Shown in pieces: positions 1-10,111 of a stretch of 38,697 nucleotides of DNA; within the stretch, counting starts at the first letter, position 1, and each line of letters starts with the position of its first letter. The DNA is from Betaproteobacteria bacterium (GTDB lineage Bacteria > Pseudomonadota > Gammaproteobacteria > Burkholderiales > Burkholderiaceae_C), in assembly GCA_025356445.1 (NCBI GenBank), contig JANXSZ010000075.1, positions 1 through 38,697 on the forward strand, read 5' to 3'. The translations under genes and the position numbers were made by a program. The notes under the pieces were generated by a model that ran no database searches, was not told the DNA's origin, and saw nothing but the letters and a program-made list of their open reading frames with translations.

Positions 1-2
1 TC

Positions 3-1019
<1,017 letters not shown>

Positions 1020-1024
1020 CTACC

Positions 1025-2707
1025 ATGACTTCATCTTTGCTATTAAATACTGCCACGCCAACGTTCGGCGAGTTATTTACTAACGGGCGTACATTTGCAG
1101 TACCAAGATTTCAACGGAACTACAAATGGGATGAAGACCAGTGGGAAGATCTGTGGCAAGACCTGATTGCCGCCGCCCAAAATGACAAAGAACATTACAT
1201 GGGGGCAATTGTTCTCAAGACCCATGAAACTCGAAAGCATTTTGAAGTTATTGACGGCCAACAGCGCTTGGTAACCTTGACCCTTTTTGTGTTGGGGGCT
1301 GTCCAATGTCTTGAGACATGGGCGACTAACGGCCACGACGAGGCGGCCAACAATGAGCGAGCCCAGTTGTATAGAGGGCGATTTTTACGCGCTAAGGATG
1401 CAGCTTCGTTAGTTGAGACTAGTCGTCTTGAGTTGAACCGGAACGATGCCGCTTTCTTTAAGAGCACGCTTTTGCAGCTTCGTAAGCCGGTTGCGCCGAC
1501 CCGGCTACGCGAGTCCGAAAAACTGATGTTGCGCGCGTTCAACTATTTTGAGACTAAGTTGCAAGACCGTTTCGGTGCAGGCCATGATGCTGCGGGCTTA
1601 AGCCACCTTCTCGACGCCGTTTCTGACAAACTGCTTTTCATCCAGATTTTGGTTAGCGACGAAATGGACGCTTACACAGTGTTTGAAACACTGAACGCAA
1701 GAGGCACACAACTCACCGTTACAGATTTGCTGAAAAACTATCTGTTTTCCCGATTTGGGCTCGATGAAAATGCCATAGATGTCGCAGAAGATCAATGGAA
1801 TCGAATCACCTCTAATCGTGAAAAGGAATTCCCCAAGCTTCTGCGGCACTATTGGAATTCTCATCACGGGGTAACGAGACCACCCAGACTTTTCAAGGAA
1901 GTTCGTGAGTCAGTAAAGAAGCATGACGATGCAACGTCTTTGCTTGACGAGTTGGAGCTGGTTTCTGTACTTTATTCTGCCTTGCGCAATCCCGACGATG
2001 AGCTGTGGCTGGAAGCCCCTGCGGCGCGAAAACATGTAGCAGAAATCGCCTTATTTAACGTGCCACAGTGTTACCCCTTGCTCTTCGCCTCGTGGAAGCA
2101 TATGCGGGCAGATTTCGTTGCGGTTTTGAGGATTTGCTCTGTCATCTCGTTCAGGTACATCGTGATTGGGAAGTTGAATACCCAGCCAATGGAGCGTGCG
2201 TACGTGGACGCCGCGCAAAAAGTAAGACAGGGCGCAATTGCGACGGCTGCGCAGCTATTGGCGAGTCTGCGTTCACTGTATGTTTCTGACGAGCAGTTCG
2301 AGGCCGATTTTGAATTGGCGAAAATCCCAACGCCCAATAACCGCGAATTGGTGCGTTACGTTTTGTTTGCGATTGAAAACCAGTTGAGCGGCAATCAGCG
2401 TTCTTATCAGAACGATGGCGCCACGGTCGAACATATTCTTCCGGAAAACCCTGATGAGGGTTGGACGGCAGTGTTCCCTGATGCCGGTATGGATGTCTAT
2501 CGACTGGGCAACTACACATTGCTCGAAGCAGGTGCCAATCGAAGAGTGGATCGTCTTCCCATCGGGGACAAGAAGATTGAATATGCAAAGAGCGGCTACA
2601 AGCTGTCGAGCAGCTTCGGCTGGAACAAGTGGACACGATCTCAACTCAATGAACGGCAGAGTTGGATGGCTAAGACAGCAACCGCAATTTGGCGGTTGAA
2701 CTATTGA
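1025..2707 (+). CDS. DUF262/DUF1524 (GmrSD-like) restriction-type protein
   Basis: 560 residues. The N-terminal DUF262 (GmrS-like) domain shows FAVPRFQRNYKW (about residues 24-35), MGAIVL and the hallmark VIDGQQRLVTLTLF (about 76-89), thought to bind or hydrolyse nucleotide. The C-terminal DUF1524 HNH-type nuclease region has VEHILPENP followed by LGNYTLLEAGANRRVD, giving the His and Asn pattern of the GmrD domain. Single-chain DUF262-DUF1524 proteins belong to the type IV restriction and phage-defence group that cuts modified DNA; that activity is family knowledge and is not shown here. The gene lies between tkt and gap on the same strand, 5 nt after the tkt stop and 19 nt before gap. It is visibly lower in GC than both neighbours and uses AT-rich codons they avoid, which suggests horizontal acquisition. 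It probably relies on tkt read-through transcription. Confidence 0.85.
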   Translation: MTSSLLLNTATPTFGELFTNGRTFAVPRFQRNYKWDEDQWEDLWQDLIAAAQNDKEHYMGAIVLKTHETRKHFEVIDGQQRLVTLTLFVLGAVQCLETWATNGHDEAANNERAQLYRGRFLRAKDAASLVETSRLELNRNDAAFFKSTLLQLRKPVAPTRLRESEKLMLRAFNYFETKLQDRFGAGHDAAGLSHLLDAVSDKLLFIQILVSDEMDAYTVFETLNARGTQLTVTDLLKNYLFSRFGLDENAIDVAEDQWNRITSNREKEFPKLLRHYWNSHHGVTRPPRLFKEVRESVKKHDDATSLLDELELVSVLYSALRNPDDELWLEAPAARKHVAEIALFNVPQCYPLLFASWKHMRADFVAVLRICSVISFRYIVIGKLNTQPMERAYVDAAQKVRQGAIATAAQLLASLRSLYVSDEQFEADFELAKIPTPNNRELVRYVLFAIENQLSGNQRSYQNDGATVEHILPENPDEGWTAVFPDAGMDVYRLGNYTLLEAGANRRVDRLPIGDKKIEYAKSGYKLSSSFGWNKWTRSQLNERQSWMAKTATAIWRLNY

Positions 2708-2714
2708 TTTTTAA

Positions 2715-3725
<1,011 letters not shown>

Positions 3726-3743
3726 TTCGTTACTGTGCTCAAC

Positions 3744-3773
3744 AAAAAAACGCGCCTTTGGGCGCGTTTTTTT
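3744..3773 (+). terminator. rho-independent terminator after gap
   Basis: A run of seven A, then CGCGCC, a TTTG loop, GGCGCG and seven T. The six GC pairs are extended by seven A-T pairs, so it could terminate on both strands. It lies about 18 nt after the gap stop. Confidence 0.93.
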
Positions 3774-3874
3774 GTGGCCGCAGCCGTGCTGTGGAGTATC
3801 TATTCATGAATTCTTGTAAGTCATTGATTTGAATTAGTATTGTCTGTCGTTAATTCATTCACTGTTGGCTTCGT

Positions 3875-5209
3875 GTGAAACTTAATCCACTCCCCCCCAT
3901 CTTGCTCCAAACCCTGCGCCAGCGCGGCAGCGTCGTCACCGCGGCTGAGCTGCAAGCGGCCCTCGGTGTCAGTCAGCCCACCGTGTCTCGCGCGCTCGCA
4001 CCGCTGCTGCAATCGGGCGAGGTGGTCAAAGTGGGCGCGGCACGGTCGCAGCGGTATGTGTTGCCGCGCACCGTGGCCGGTCTGGGCCGCGTGATTCCTA
4101 TCGTTCGGATTGATGCCCACGGCCAAGCCAGCCCGTTTGCATGCCTCACACCGCTGGTGGGCGGGGCGGTGTGGGTCGATGAAGCGGATGGGGTCAGCCA
4201 GCGGCACGATGGCCTGCCCTGGTTTTTGGACGACATGCGGCCACAGGGTTTCATGGGGCGCACGTTTGCGCATTCGCATCCTGAGCTGCAACTCGGGCCA
4301 GACCCGCGCTTTTGGACGGATGACGACATGCTGCGGGCCTTGGCGCTGTTTGGCGATGATCTGCCCGGTAATTTGATCGTGGGCGAAGCGGCATTTGAGC
4401 GCTTTCACACGCTGGCGGCACGTCAATCCAGGGTGGACAGTGCCGACGATTACCCGCGTCTGGCTGAGCAGGCCATGCAGGGCACGTTGCCAGGGTCGTC
4501 TGCTGGGGGTGAGCAGCCCAAGTTTTGTACCGTGACGGCGGGGCGACCGGTGATCGTGAAGTTCTCGCCCGCTGGCGATTCGCCCACCGACCAGCGCATG
4601 CGGGATTTGCTGGTCTGCGAGCATCTGGCGCTGAAAACGCTGGCCGATGCGGGCGTGCCAGCGGCCAAGACGGCCATCGTCACCGGGGCCGGGCGCGTCT
4701 TTCTGGAGGCTGAGCGGTTTGATCGAACCACTGCGAACACAGCGGACAGGCAGACGCTGGGCCGCATCGGCATGGTGTCTTTGATGGTGTACGACGCCGA
4801 GTACGTGGGCGCGATGGACAACTGGGCCGCTACCGCCGAGCGAATGCAAGCGCGTGGCCTGCTGAAACCGGGCGATGCCCGCCACCTGTGCCTGCTGGAG
4901 GCCTACGGCATCTTGATCGCCAACACCGACCGCCACTACGGCAACATCTCGCTGCTGCTGGACGATGACGACTGGGTGCTCTCGCCCACCTACGACATGT
5001 TGCCCATGCTTTACGCCCCGGTGGGGGGCGAACTGGTCGCGCGGGATTTTGCCGCCCGTCCCTTGCAACCCACCACCGCCACGTTGCCCGAATGGGAAAG
5101 CGCTCGGGCGTTGGCCGTGGTGTTCTGGGCGGCAGTGGCGGGCGATGCGCGTATCTCGGAGGGTTTCAGGGCGATTGCAGCGGCAAATTTAAGCCATATC
5201 GGCCTGTAG
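3875..5209 (+). CDS. yjjJ: HTH-HipA family serine/threonine kinase, YjjJ-type
   Basis: 444 residues from a GTG start. Residues about 5-65 form a winged helix-turn-helix (LGVSQPTVSRAL), so a DNA-binding domain is built into the kinase chain. The rest is HipA-like: a Gly-rich loop GSSAGGEQPKF (about 206-216, where HipA has its autophosphorylated Ser), VIVKFSP with the ATP-binding Lys, the catalytic segment NTDRHYGN (Asp352, Asn357) and the metal-binding SPTYDML (Asp374). Length and domain order match E. coli YjjJ (HipH), a HipA homologue with no separate HipB antitoxin. True HipA phosphorylates glutamyl-tRNA synthetase; the target here is unknown. No HipB-like gene is adjacent: the gene sits alone between the gap terminator and a convergent transferase gene. 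All key kinase residues appear intact. Confidence 0.85.
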   Translation: MKLNPLPPILLQTLRQRGSVVTAAELQAALGVSQPTVSRALAPLLQSGEVVKVGAARSQRYVLPRTVAGLGRVIPIVRIDAHGQASPFACLTPLVGGAVWVDEADGVSQRHDGLPWFLDDMRPQGFMGRTFAHSHPELQLGPDPRFWTDDDMLRALALFGDDLPGNLIVGEAAFERFHTLAARQSRVDSADDYPRLAEQAMQGTLPGSSAGGEQPKFCTVTAGRPVIVKFSPAGDSPTDQRMRDLLVCEHLALKTLADAGVPAAKTAIVTGAGRVFLEAERFDRTTANTADRQTLGRIGMVSLMVYDAEYVGAMDNWAATAERMQARGLLKPGDARHLCLLEAYGILIANTDRHYGNISLLLDDDDWVLSPTYDMLPMLYAPVGGELVARDFAARPLQPTTATLPEWESARALAVVFWAAVAGDARISEGFRAIAAANLSHIGL

Positions 5210-5267
5210 CGCTCACTGGATAGGCTTGAGTTGCTATTGAATTGAGAGTAAGCATCAGGCGCAATTA

Positions 5268-5990
5268 TCAGAAACGTTGAGGTATCCCCAAACCCTTTGC
5301 CACCGCTGGCCGCTCGACAAATGCCGCCAGCACACGCGTTACCTCGGGGAAATCCTGAATCCCCACCAGATCGCCGGCACCGTAAAACCCGATCAGGTTG
5401 CGCACCCATGGGAAGATGGCGATGTCGGCAATGCTGTAGTCGTCGCCCATCACCCAGGCGCGGCCTGTCAGGCGCTGGTTCAGCACCCCCAGCAGCCGCT
5501 TGGATTCCGCCACATAGCGGTCACGTGGGCGCTTGTCTTCAAAGTCTTTGCCTGCAAACTTGTGGAAAAACCCCAGCTGACCAAACATCGGCCCAATGCC
5601 GCCCATCTGGAACATCACCCACTGAATCGTTTCGTACCGGCCAGCGGCATCCTTGGGCATGCATTGGCCTGATTTTTCAGCGAGGTAGATCAGGATGGCA
5701 CCCGATTCAAACAATGCCAGCGGCTGGCCGTTTGGCCCGTTGGGGTCAAGGATGGCGGGAATTTTGTCGTTCGGGTTGAGCGACAGGAAGGCCGACGTCA
5801 TCTGGTCGTTGGTCTCAAAGCTGACCAGATGCGCTTCATAGGGCAGGCCGATTTCCTCCAGCAAGATGGACACTTTCACCCCGTTGGGTGTGGGCAGGGA
5901 GTAGAGCTGGAGGCGCTCAGGGTGCTGAGCGGGCCATTTTTGGGTGATGGGGTGAGGGGTGGAATGGGCAGTGAGGGGCTGTGTGGACAT
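5268..5990 (-). CDS. glutathione S-transferase, nu-class (YfcG/YghU-like)
   Basis: Predicted 240 residues from the ATG at 5990, which has AGGAA a few bases upstream; an in-frame ATG at 6038 would add 16 unlikely residues. The N-terminal thioredoxin-fold domain has LYSLPTPNGVKV (about residues 29-40), the glutathione-contacting TPNG loop of the YfcG/YghU group, then NPNDKIPA and ESGAILIYLAEK. The helical C-terminal domain includes QMGGIGPMFGQ and DYSIADIAIFPW. Nu-class members are disulfide-bond or peroxide reductases that bind two glutathione molecules. The length lies between YfcG (215) and YghU (288). It is convergent with yjjJ and not clearly in an operon; 88 nt separate its start from the next minus-strand stop. 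Cytosolic detoxification or redox repair is the likely role, and the substrate cannot be read from sequence. Confidence 0.9.
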   Translation of the reverse strand: MSTQPLTAHSTPHPITQKWPAQHPERLQLYSLPTPNGVKVSILLEEIGLPYEAHLVSFETNDQMTSAFLSLNPNDKIPAILDPNGPNGQPLALFESGAILIYLAEKSGQCMPKDAAGRYETIQWVMFQMGGIGPMFGQLGFFHKFAGKDFEDKRPRDRYVAESKRLLGVLNQRLTGRAWVMGDDYSIADIAIFPWVRNLIGFYGAGDLVGIQDFPEVTRVLAAFVERPAVAKGLGIPQRF

Positions 5991-6078
5991 GGTGTGTTCC
6001 TGACATGGGGTGGCGGCGCGTGCCGTTGAGTCCCTCATTTTGACGGGAACAGGCCCAGGCTGTCAGCGCGCGGTGGGT

Positions 6079-7095
6079 TCAGTCCAGCGTGACCCCTGAA
6101 TCCTTGACCACTTTGCCCAGGCGCACGGTGTCTCTTCTGATGAGTTCACCAAATTGCGCCGCAGTACCGCCCACCACAGGGGTGCCGATGGCTTCCCATT
6201 TTTTGCGGAATTCGGGTTCCTTGAAGATGGCGTTCAGCGTGCTGTTCAGCTTGTCAATGATGGGGGCAGGGGTGCCTGCGCGCACGGCAATGCCATGCCA
6301 GCCGGTGAATTCGTAACCTGCCACACCTGCTTCGGCCATGGTGGGCACGTTGGGCAATTGCGGGCTGCGTTTGGCAGAGGTCACGGCCAGGGCGGTGAGT
6401 TTGCCCGCCTGGATGTACTGCAAGGAGCTGCTCAAAATATCAAACATCACGTTGACCTGCCCGCCCAGCAGGTCGTTCACCGCAGGGCCTGCGCCACGGT
6501 AGGGGATGTGGGCAATTTTGATGTCCGTCTGGGTGTTGAACATTTCTCCCGCCAAGTGCTGTGGCGTGCCGTTGCCTGCGGAGGCAAAGCTCAGGTCTGT
6601 CTTGTTAGTTTTGGCCAAGGCAATCAGCTCTTTCACGGTTTTGACGTTGACCTTGGGGTTGACTTCCAGCACCAGCGGAAACGATGAAATCTGGATCACT
6701 GGTGCCAAATCGGTGAGGGGGTTGAACGGCATGCTGCGGTACAGCGTGGCGTTCACGGCCATCGGGCCGCTGGCGGCCAGCAGCAAGGTGTGGCCGTCCG
6801 CCGCGGCTTGTTTGGCCACTTCTGCACTGCCCAGGTTCCCGCCAGCCCCGCCTTTGTTGTCCACAATCACTGAGACACCCAAGCGGGCTTGCAGCTCGAC
6901 CGTCAACAGCCGCGCCATCAAGTCCGTAGGGCCACCGGGTGGGTAGGGCACCACGAAGCGGATGGTCTTGCTGGGGTACACGTCTTGCGCCTGGCTGGTC
7001 AGAGGCAGCAACAGCGACGCGAGGGTCAATGCCGCTGCGCTGCACAGTTTGGCGCGTTGCAGCAGCATGGGTTTCAAAGCAGAGGTGCGTTTCAT
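6079..7095 (-). CDS. Bug family tripartite tricarboxylate-type solute-binding protein
   Basis: 338 residues with a basic N-terminus, a hydrophobic stretch and an AQA-type cleavage site near residue 37, so it should be periplasmic. The mature protein starts with YPSKTIRFVVPYPPGGPTD, the first conserved block of Bug (TctC-like) proteins. It continues with NKGGAGGNLGSAEVAK, HIPYRGAGPAVNDLLGGQVN and a C-terminal EAIGTPVVGGT. Bug proteins bind carboxylates in the periplasm, often with no transporter partner nearby, as here. It is the last gene of a three-gene minus-strand operon (dehydrogenase, BKACE, Bug), 26 nt after the BKACE gene. Its ligand is therefore probably the substrate or a precursor of the acid handled by those enzymes. 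The family is certain; the ligand is inference. Confidence 0.92.
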   Translation of the reverse strand: MKRTSALKPMLLQRAKLCSAAALTLASLLLPLTSQAQDVYPSKTIRFVVPYPPGGPTDLMARLLTVELQARLGVSVIVDNKGGAGGNLGSAEVAKQAAADGHTLLLAASGPMAVNATLYRSMPFNPLTDLAPVIQISSFPLVLEVNPKVNVKTVKELIALAKTNKTDLSFASAGNGTPQHLAGEMFNTQTDIKIAHIPYRGAGPAVNDLLGGQVNVMFDILSSSLQYIQAGKLTALAVTSAKRSPQLPNVPTMAEAGVAGYEFTGWHGIAVRAGTPAPIIDKLNSTLNAIFKEPEFRKKWEAIGTPVVGGTAAQFGELIRRDTVRLGKVVKDSGVTLD

Positions 7096-7121
7096 GGTGT
7101 CTCCAGCGGGTGTTTTAAAAA

Positions 7122-7952
7122 TCAGGCGGCGCCAAAGCGCTGGCGAATGTCGTGCGCTGTGGCCAAGGGGCGACCCAAACCGGCTGCTGCCAGGGCCACT
7201 TGCCTGACCAAGGCTGCGTTGTCTGGTGCGGTTTGCCCGCTTTTGAGCAGCAGGTTGTTTTCAAAACCAACCCGGGCGTGTCCACCGAGGGCAGCAGCAG
7301 CGGTGGCACAGGCGTGTTCCGTTGCCCCAAAAGCGCACATGGCCCAGGGTTCTGTCCCCGTGTGGGCGTGCACAAACGGCACCAAATCGCGTGGGCTGGA
7401 GGTTTGCCCTGCGGTGTAGCGGCCCAGCACAAACAGCAAAAACCAGGGTGCGTCAGGGACGATGCCGCGTGCGTGCAGGTCTTGCCAGCGTTGCAGGTCA
7501 ACCACGTCGTACAGAATCACCTGCGTCATGACCCGTTCGCGTGCCAGCCAGCCAAAAAACTGCGTCAAACCTGCTTCACCAATCTCGGGTTGGTCTACCT
7601 CACGCAGCCCCACAGACACCGCTTCGGGGTGCAAGGCTTGCACCATGGCGATTTGCGCTGGTGCCTGGTAGACACGTGCCGCTTCGCTGGTGATTTGCAA
7701 CACCATCTCATCGCCCACAGCCGCCTTGACGGTATGCAGCGCATCGCGGTAGCCCTGCACGTCCAGGCTGTGTTTGCCTTGTGCATCCCGGATATGGAGA
7801 TGCAGCATGGCTGCGCCAGCATCCAGACAGGCTTTGGCTGTGGTGGCCAAGCTTGATGCTGTTAACGGAACGCCAGGGTGGTCGTTCGCCATTTTGTAAG
7901 CGCCGTTGGGGGCGACGGTGATGATGAGGGGATCGGTGGTCAGGGTGTTCAT
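7122..7952 (-). CDS. BKACE (DUF849) beta-keto acid cleavage enzyme
   Basis: 276 residues of the BKACE family, metal-dependent enzymes that condense a beta-keto acid with acetyl-CoA and release acetoacetate plus a new CoA ester. The founding member is Kce of lysine fermentation; another acts on dehydrocarnitine. Visible landmarks are APNGAYK near the N-terminus, the metal-binding HLHIRD (His51, His53), SVGLREVDQ, and GFENNLLL with its conserved Glu. The upstream gene encodes a 3-hydroxyacyl-type dehydrogenase (31 nt spacer) that would supply a beta-keto acid. Together they suggest a route that oxidises a 3-hydroxy acid and then cleaves it. The side-chain specificity, which defines BKACE subgroups, cannot be set from sequence by eye. 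Confidence 0.9.
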   Translation of the reverse strand: MNTLTTDPLIITVAPNGAYKMANDHPGVPLTASSLATTAKACLDAGAAMLHLHIRDAQGKHSLDVQGYRDALHTVKAAVGDEMVLQITSEAARVYQAPAQIAMVQALHPEAVSVGLREVDQPEIGEAGLTQFFGWLARERVMTQVILYDVVDLQRWQDLHARGIVPDAPWFLLFVLGRYTAGQTSSPRDLVPFVHAHTGTEPWAMCAFGATEHACATAAAALGGHARVGFENNLLLKSGQTAPDNAALVRQVALAAAGLGRPLATAHDIRQRFGAA

Positions 7953-7983
7953 GGTGGTCAGGGTGTTTGTCGCGGTCGCGGGT

Positions 7984-8952
7984 TTAAAAGCTGCGGTCCA
8001 GCGGCGGCAGTTCGTCGGCCATCAAGCCCAGCCCTTGCTGCAACAAGCGGTCGTAGCGCTCGCGCTCGGCCAGGCGACGGTCGGCTGGCCAGTCGTAAAA
8101 GCCCGCGCCGGCTTTCATGCCTAATTTCCCGGCGCTGACGTGTGCTTGCAGCACGCTGGCAGGGGTGGCCGTGTTGGACAGGCTGGGGTAGATGGTGGCG
8201 GCTGCTGCGCAGTGCACATCCAGCCCCGCGTGGTCGCGTTGCAGCACAGGGCCAGCGGCGAGGTAGCGAAAGCCAAAGCCAAAGCGCACGGCGGCGTCCA
8301 CGTCTTCGGCGCTGGCGATGCCTTCATCAATCATGGCGAAGGCTTCACGTGCCAGCGCATGCTGCAAGCGGTTGGCCAGAAATCCGGGCTTGTCCTTGCG
8401 CACCAGCACCGGCACGCTGCCGCAGCCGCGCATGTAGCTGCACAGCCTTTCTGCTTGCGCCGCGTCCGTTTGTGGCCCCAGCACGACTTCTACCAAAGGC
8501 ACCAGGTGCGCAGGCATGAAAAAGTGCAACCCCAGCATGCGCTCTTGCGTGGCCAACCCTTGTCCAATGGCGCTGATGGGGAAGCTTGAGCTGTTGCTGG
8601 TCAGCACGGTGGTGCGGGGGGCCAGTTCAACCAGTTGCGCAAACAGGGCCTGTTTGGCTGCCAGTTTTTCGGGGATGCATTCGATCACCAGTGCGGCGTC
8701 ATGCCACGGGACGTCTTGCAGGCTGGCAACGGCCTGTACCCTGTCCGTGCGCGTTTCCAGGCCCAAAGGCGCAAGACCGGCGCGCACATGCGCCATCAGC
8801 AGCGTCCGTTTGCTTGCATCAGGGTCTGTGACTGTGACGCGGCAGCCGCCGCGTGCGAGGACGATGGCCACATCAGCGCCCATGGTGCCTGCGCCGATAA
8901 CGACAGCGTGGGTATGGCGGGGATGGTCAGGCAGCAATGTCGAGGGTGTCAA
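7984..8952 (-). CDS. 3-hydroxyacyl-CoA dehydrogenase family oxidoreductase
   Basis: 322 residues. The Rossmann motif VIGAGTMGADVA (residues 18-29) binds NAD. The catalytic region has LTSNSSSFPIS, then GLHFFMPAHLVPLVEVV with the His143-Glu155 dyad. The C-terminal domain starts at KDKPGFLANRLQ and ends with a GAGFYDW motif. The family includes 3-hydroxybutyryl-CoA dehydrogenase and carnitine dehydrogenase, which oxidises a free 3-hydroxy acid. Because a BKACE enzyme follows directly, a dehydrogenase acting on a free 3-hydroxy acid is a reasonable reading, but a CoA substrate is not excluded. It is the first gene of the operon and diverges from a LysR gene across a 115-bp spacer with a candidate operator. 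Confidence 0.88.
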   Translation of the reverse strand: MTPSTLLPDHPRHTHAVVIGAGTMGADVAIVLARGGCRVTVTDPDASKRTLLMAHVRAGLAPLGLETRTDRVQAVASLQDVPWHDAALVIECIPEKLAAKQALFAQLVELAPRTTVLTSNSSSFPISAIGQGLATQERMLGLHFFMPAHLVPLVEVVLGPQTDAAQAERLCSYMRGCGSVPVLVRKDKPGFLANRLQHALAREAFAMIDEGIASAEDVDAAVRFGFGFRYLAAGPVLQRDHAGLDVHCAAAATIYPSLSNTATPASVLQAHVSAGKLGMKAGAGFYDWPADRRLAERERYDRLLQQGLGLMADELPPLDRSF

Positions 8953-9023
8953 AACGGGGTCTCCTTGCGGGTGTCGCGGTGTTTTCTGGGTTGGGTCTGG
9001 ACGTGAGCGCAGTTTAAGAAGGC

Positions 9024-9045
9024 ATCATTGTTTCGTCAAAATGAT
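9024..9045. promoter_or_regulatory. candidate LysR operator (ATCATT-N10-AATGAT)
   Basis: A perfect 6-bp inverted repeat with a 10-nt spacer in an AT-rich patch between the divergent dehydrogenase and LysR genes, 23 nt before the LysR ATG. Size and position fit a LysR-type recognition site that controls both directions. Assignment rests on position and symmetry only. Confidence 0.5.
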
Positions 9046-9067
9046 TTTTTCGATAAACTGATAAGTA

Positions 9068-10000
9068 ATGGCTATCAATTGGAATCCCCGCGAGCTGGAC
9101 GTTTTTTTGACTCTGGCGCAAACCTTGAGCTTTCGCCGTACAGCCGAACAAGTGCATTTGTCGCAACCGGCGGTGTCCAGCCTGATCCTGCGGCTGGAAG
9201 AGTCGCTGGGCGTGCGGCTGTTTGACCGCACCACCCGCAGCGTGCAGCTCACCGGCCCAGGCCAGGTGTTTGTCGAGCAGGCCCGGTTGCTGCGCGATCA
9301 GTCGGACGCGGCGGTGCAAGCCGTGCGCAATGTGGCCGATTTGCACATTGGGCAGGTGGTGCTGGCCGCACTGCCTTCGCTGGCGGCCACCGTTGTGCCT
9401 GCTGCGTTTGCGCGCTTTGCGGCGCAGTACCCGGCCATCAAACTGCAAGTGGTTGACACGTTGTCGGGGCCTGCATTTGACCTGGTGCGGGCCGGGCAGG
9501 TTGAGTTTGCGCTGACGGCGGCCAACCCGGCCTACGCTGATCTGGACTACACGCCGTTGGCCTCCGATGGCTTTGTACTGCTGATTCCCGCTTCGCACCC
9601 GCTGGCGACCAGTCTGGCGCCGCTGCGCTGGGTCGAGGTGGTCGATTGCATCCACATTTCCATGCCCTTGCCTGCCAGCGTGCGCCAGTACGCCGACGCC
9701 GCGCTGCTGTCGCACCGTGTCCGGTTCAGTCCGCGTTACGAGGTCGAACACCTCGCCACCATCAACGCCATGGTGGCCGCCGGACTGGGGGTGGCTGCAT
9801 TGCCCGAGCTGGCCGCTGTCGTGGCACCGCAAGCGGGTTTGGTACAGCGGCGTTTGGTCGATCCCGACATGCCGCGCCCGATTGGCTTGGTCACCCGGCG
9901 CGGCCGCAGCCTGTCCCCCGCCAGCGCTGTCATGGTGACCCTGCTGCGCGAAGAAGTGCAGCGCTTGGTGTCTGATCGGTATGAGGTGGCGGGCGCCTGA
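9068..10000 (+). CDS. LysR-type transcriptional regulator of the BKACE operon
   Basis: 310 residues. The N-terminal winged helix-turn-helix (about residues 6-65) reads LSFRRTAEQVHLSQPAVSS, then RLEESLGVRLFDRTTR, the classic LysR pattern. A linker helix and the periplasmic-binding-protein-like effector domain follow. It is transcribed away from the dehydrogenase-BKACE-Bug operon, so it is likely the regulator of that operon and of itself, responding to the acid substrate or a catabolite. Its effector cannot be named from sequence. It ends 111 bp before the convergent stop of a second LysR gene; that short spacer shows nothing notable. Confidence 0.93.
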   Translation: MAINWNPRELDVFLTLAQTLSFRRTAEQVHLSQPAVSSLILRLEESLGVRLFDRTTRSVQLTGPGQVFVEQARLLRDQSDAAVQAVRNVADLHIGQVVLAALPSLAATVVPAAFARFAAQYPAIKLQVVDTLSGPAFDLVRAGQVEFALTAANPAYADLDYTPLASDGFVLLIPASHPLATSLAPLRWVEVVDCIHISMPLPASVRQYADAALLSHRVRFSPRYEVEHLATINAMVAAGLGVAALPELAAVVAPQAGLVQRRLVDPDMPRPIGLVTRRGRSLSPASAVMVTLLREEVQRLVSDRYEVAGA

Positions 10001-10111
10001 AAATACAGGTTAAATCAGGATCAAGAGCTTGCTGAGTGGGCACGAGAAGCTACTGAAAACGGAGCGTTTATTCCCCTCAAACGGCTCAACCGCCAGTGTT
10101 TTATCCGCATG

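Noticed and set aside
1022-1036. ACCATGACTTCATCT shared by the DUF262 start and the STAS start (24155-24169)
   Set aside because: The match ends at once on both sides and encodes only Met-Thr-Ser-Ser; most likely coincidence.
3821-5068. Antisense open frame of 415 codons opposite yjjJ
   Set aside because: Shadow composition without motifs; the sense frame has intact HipA kinase residues.
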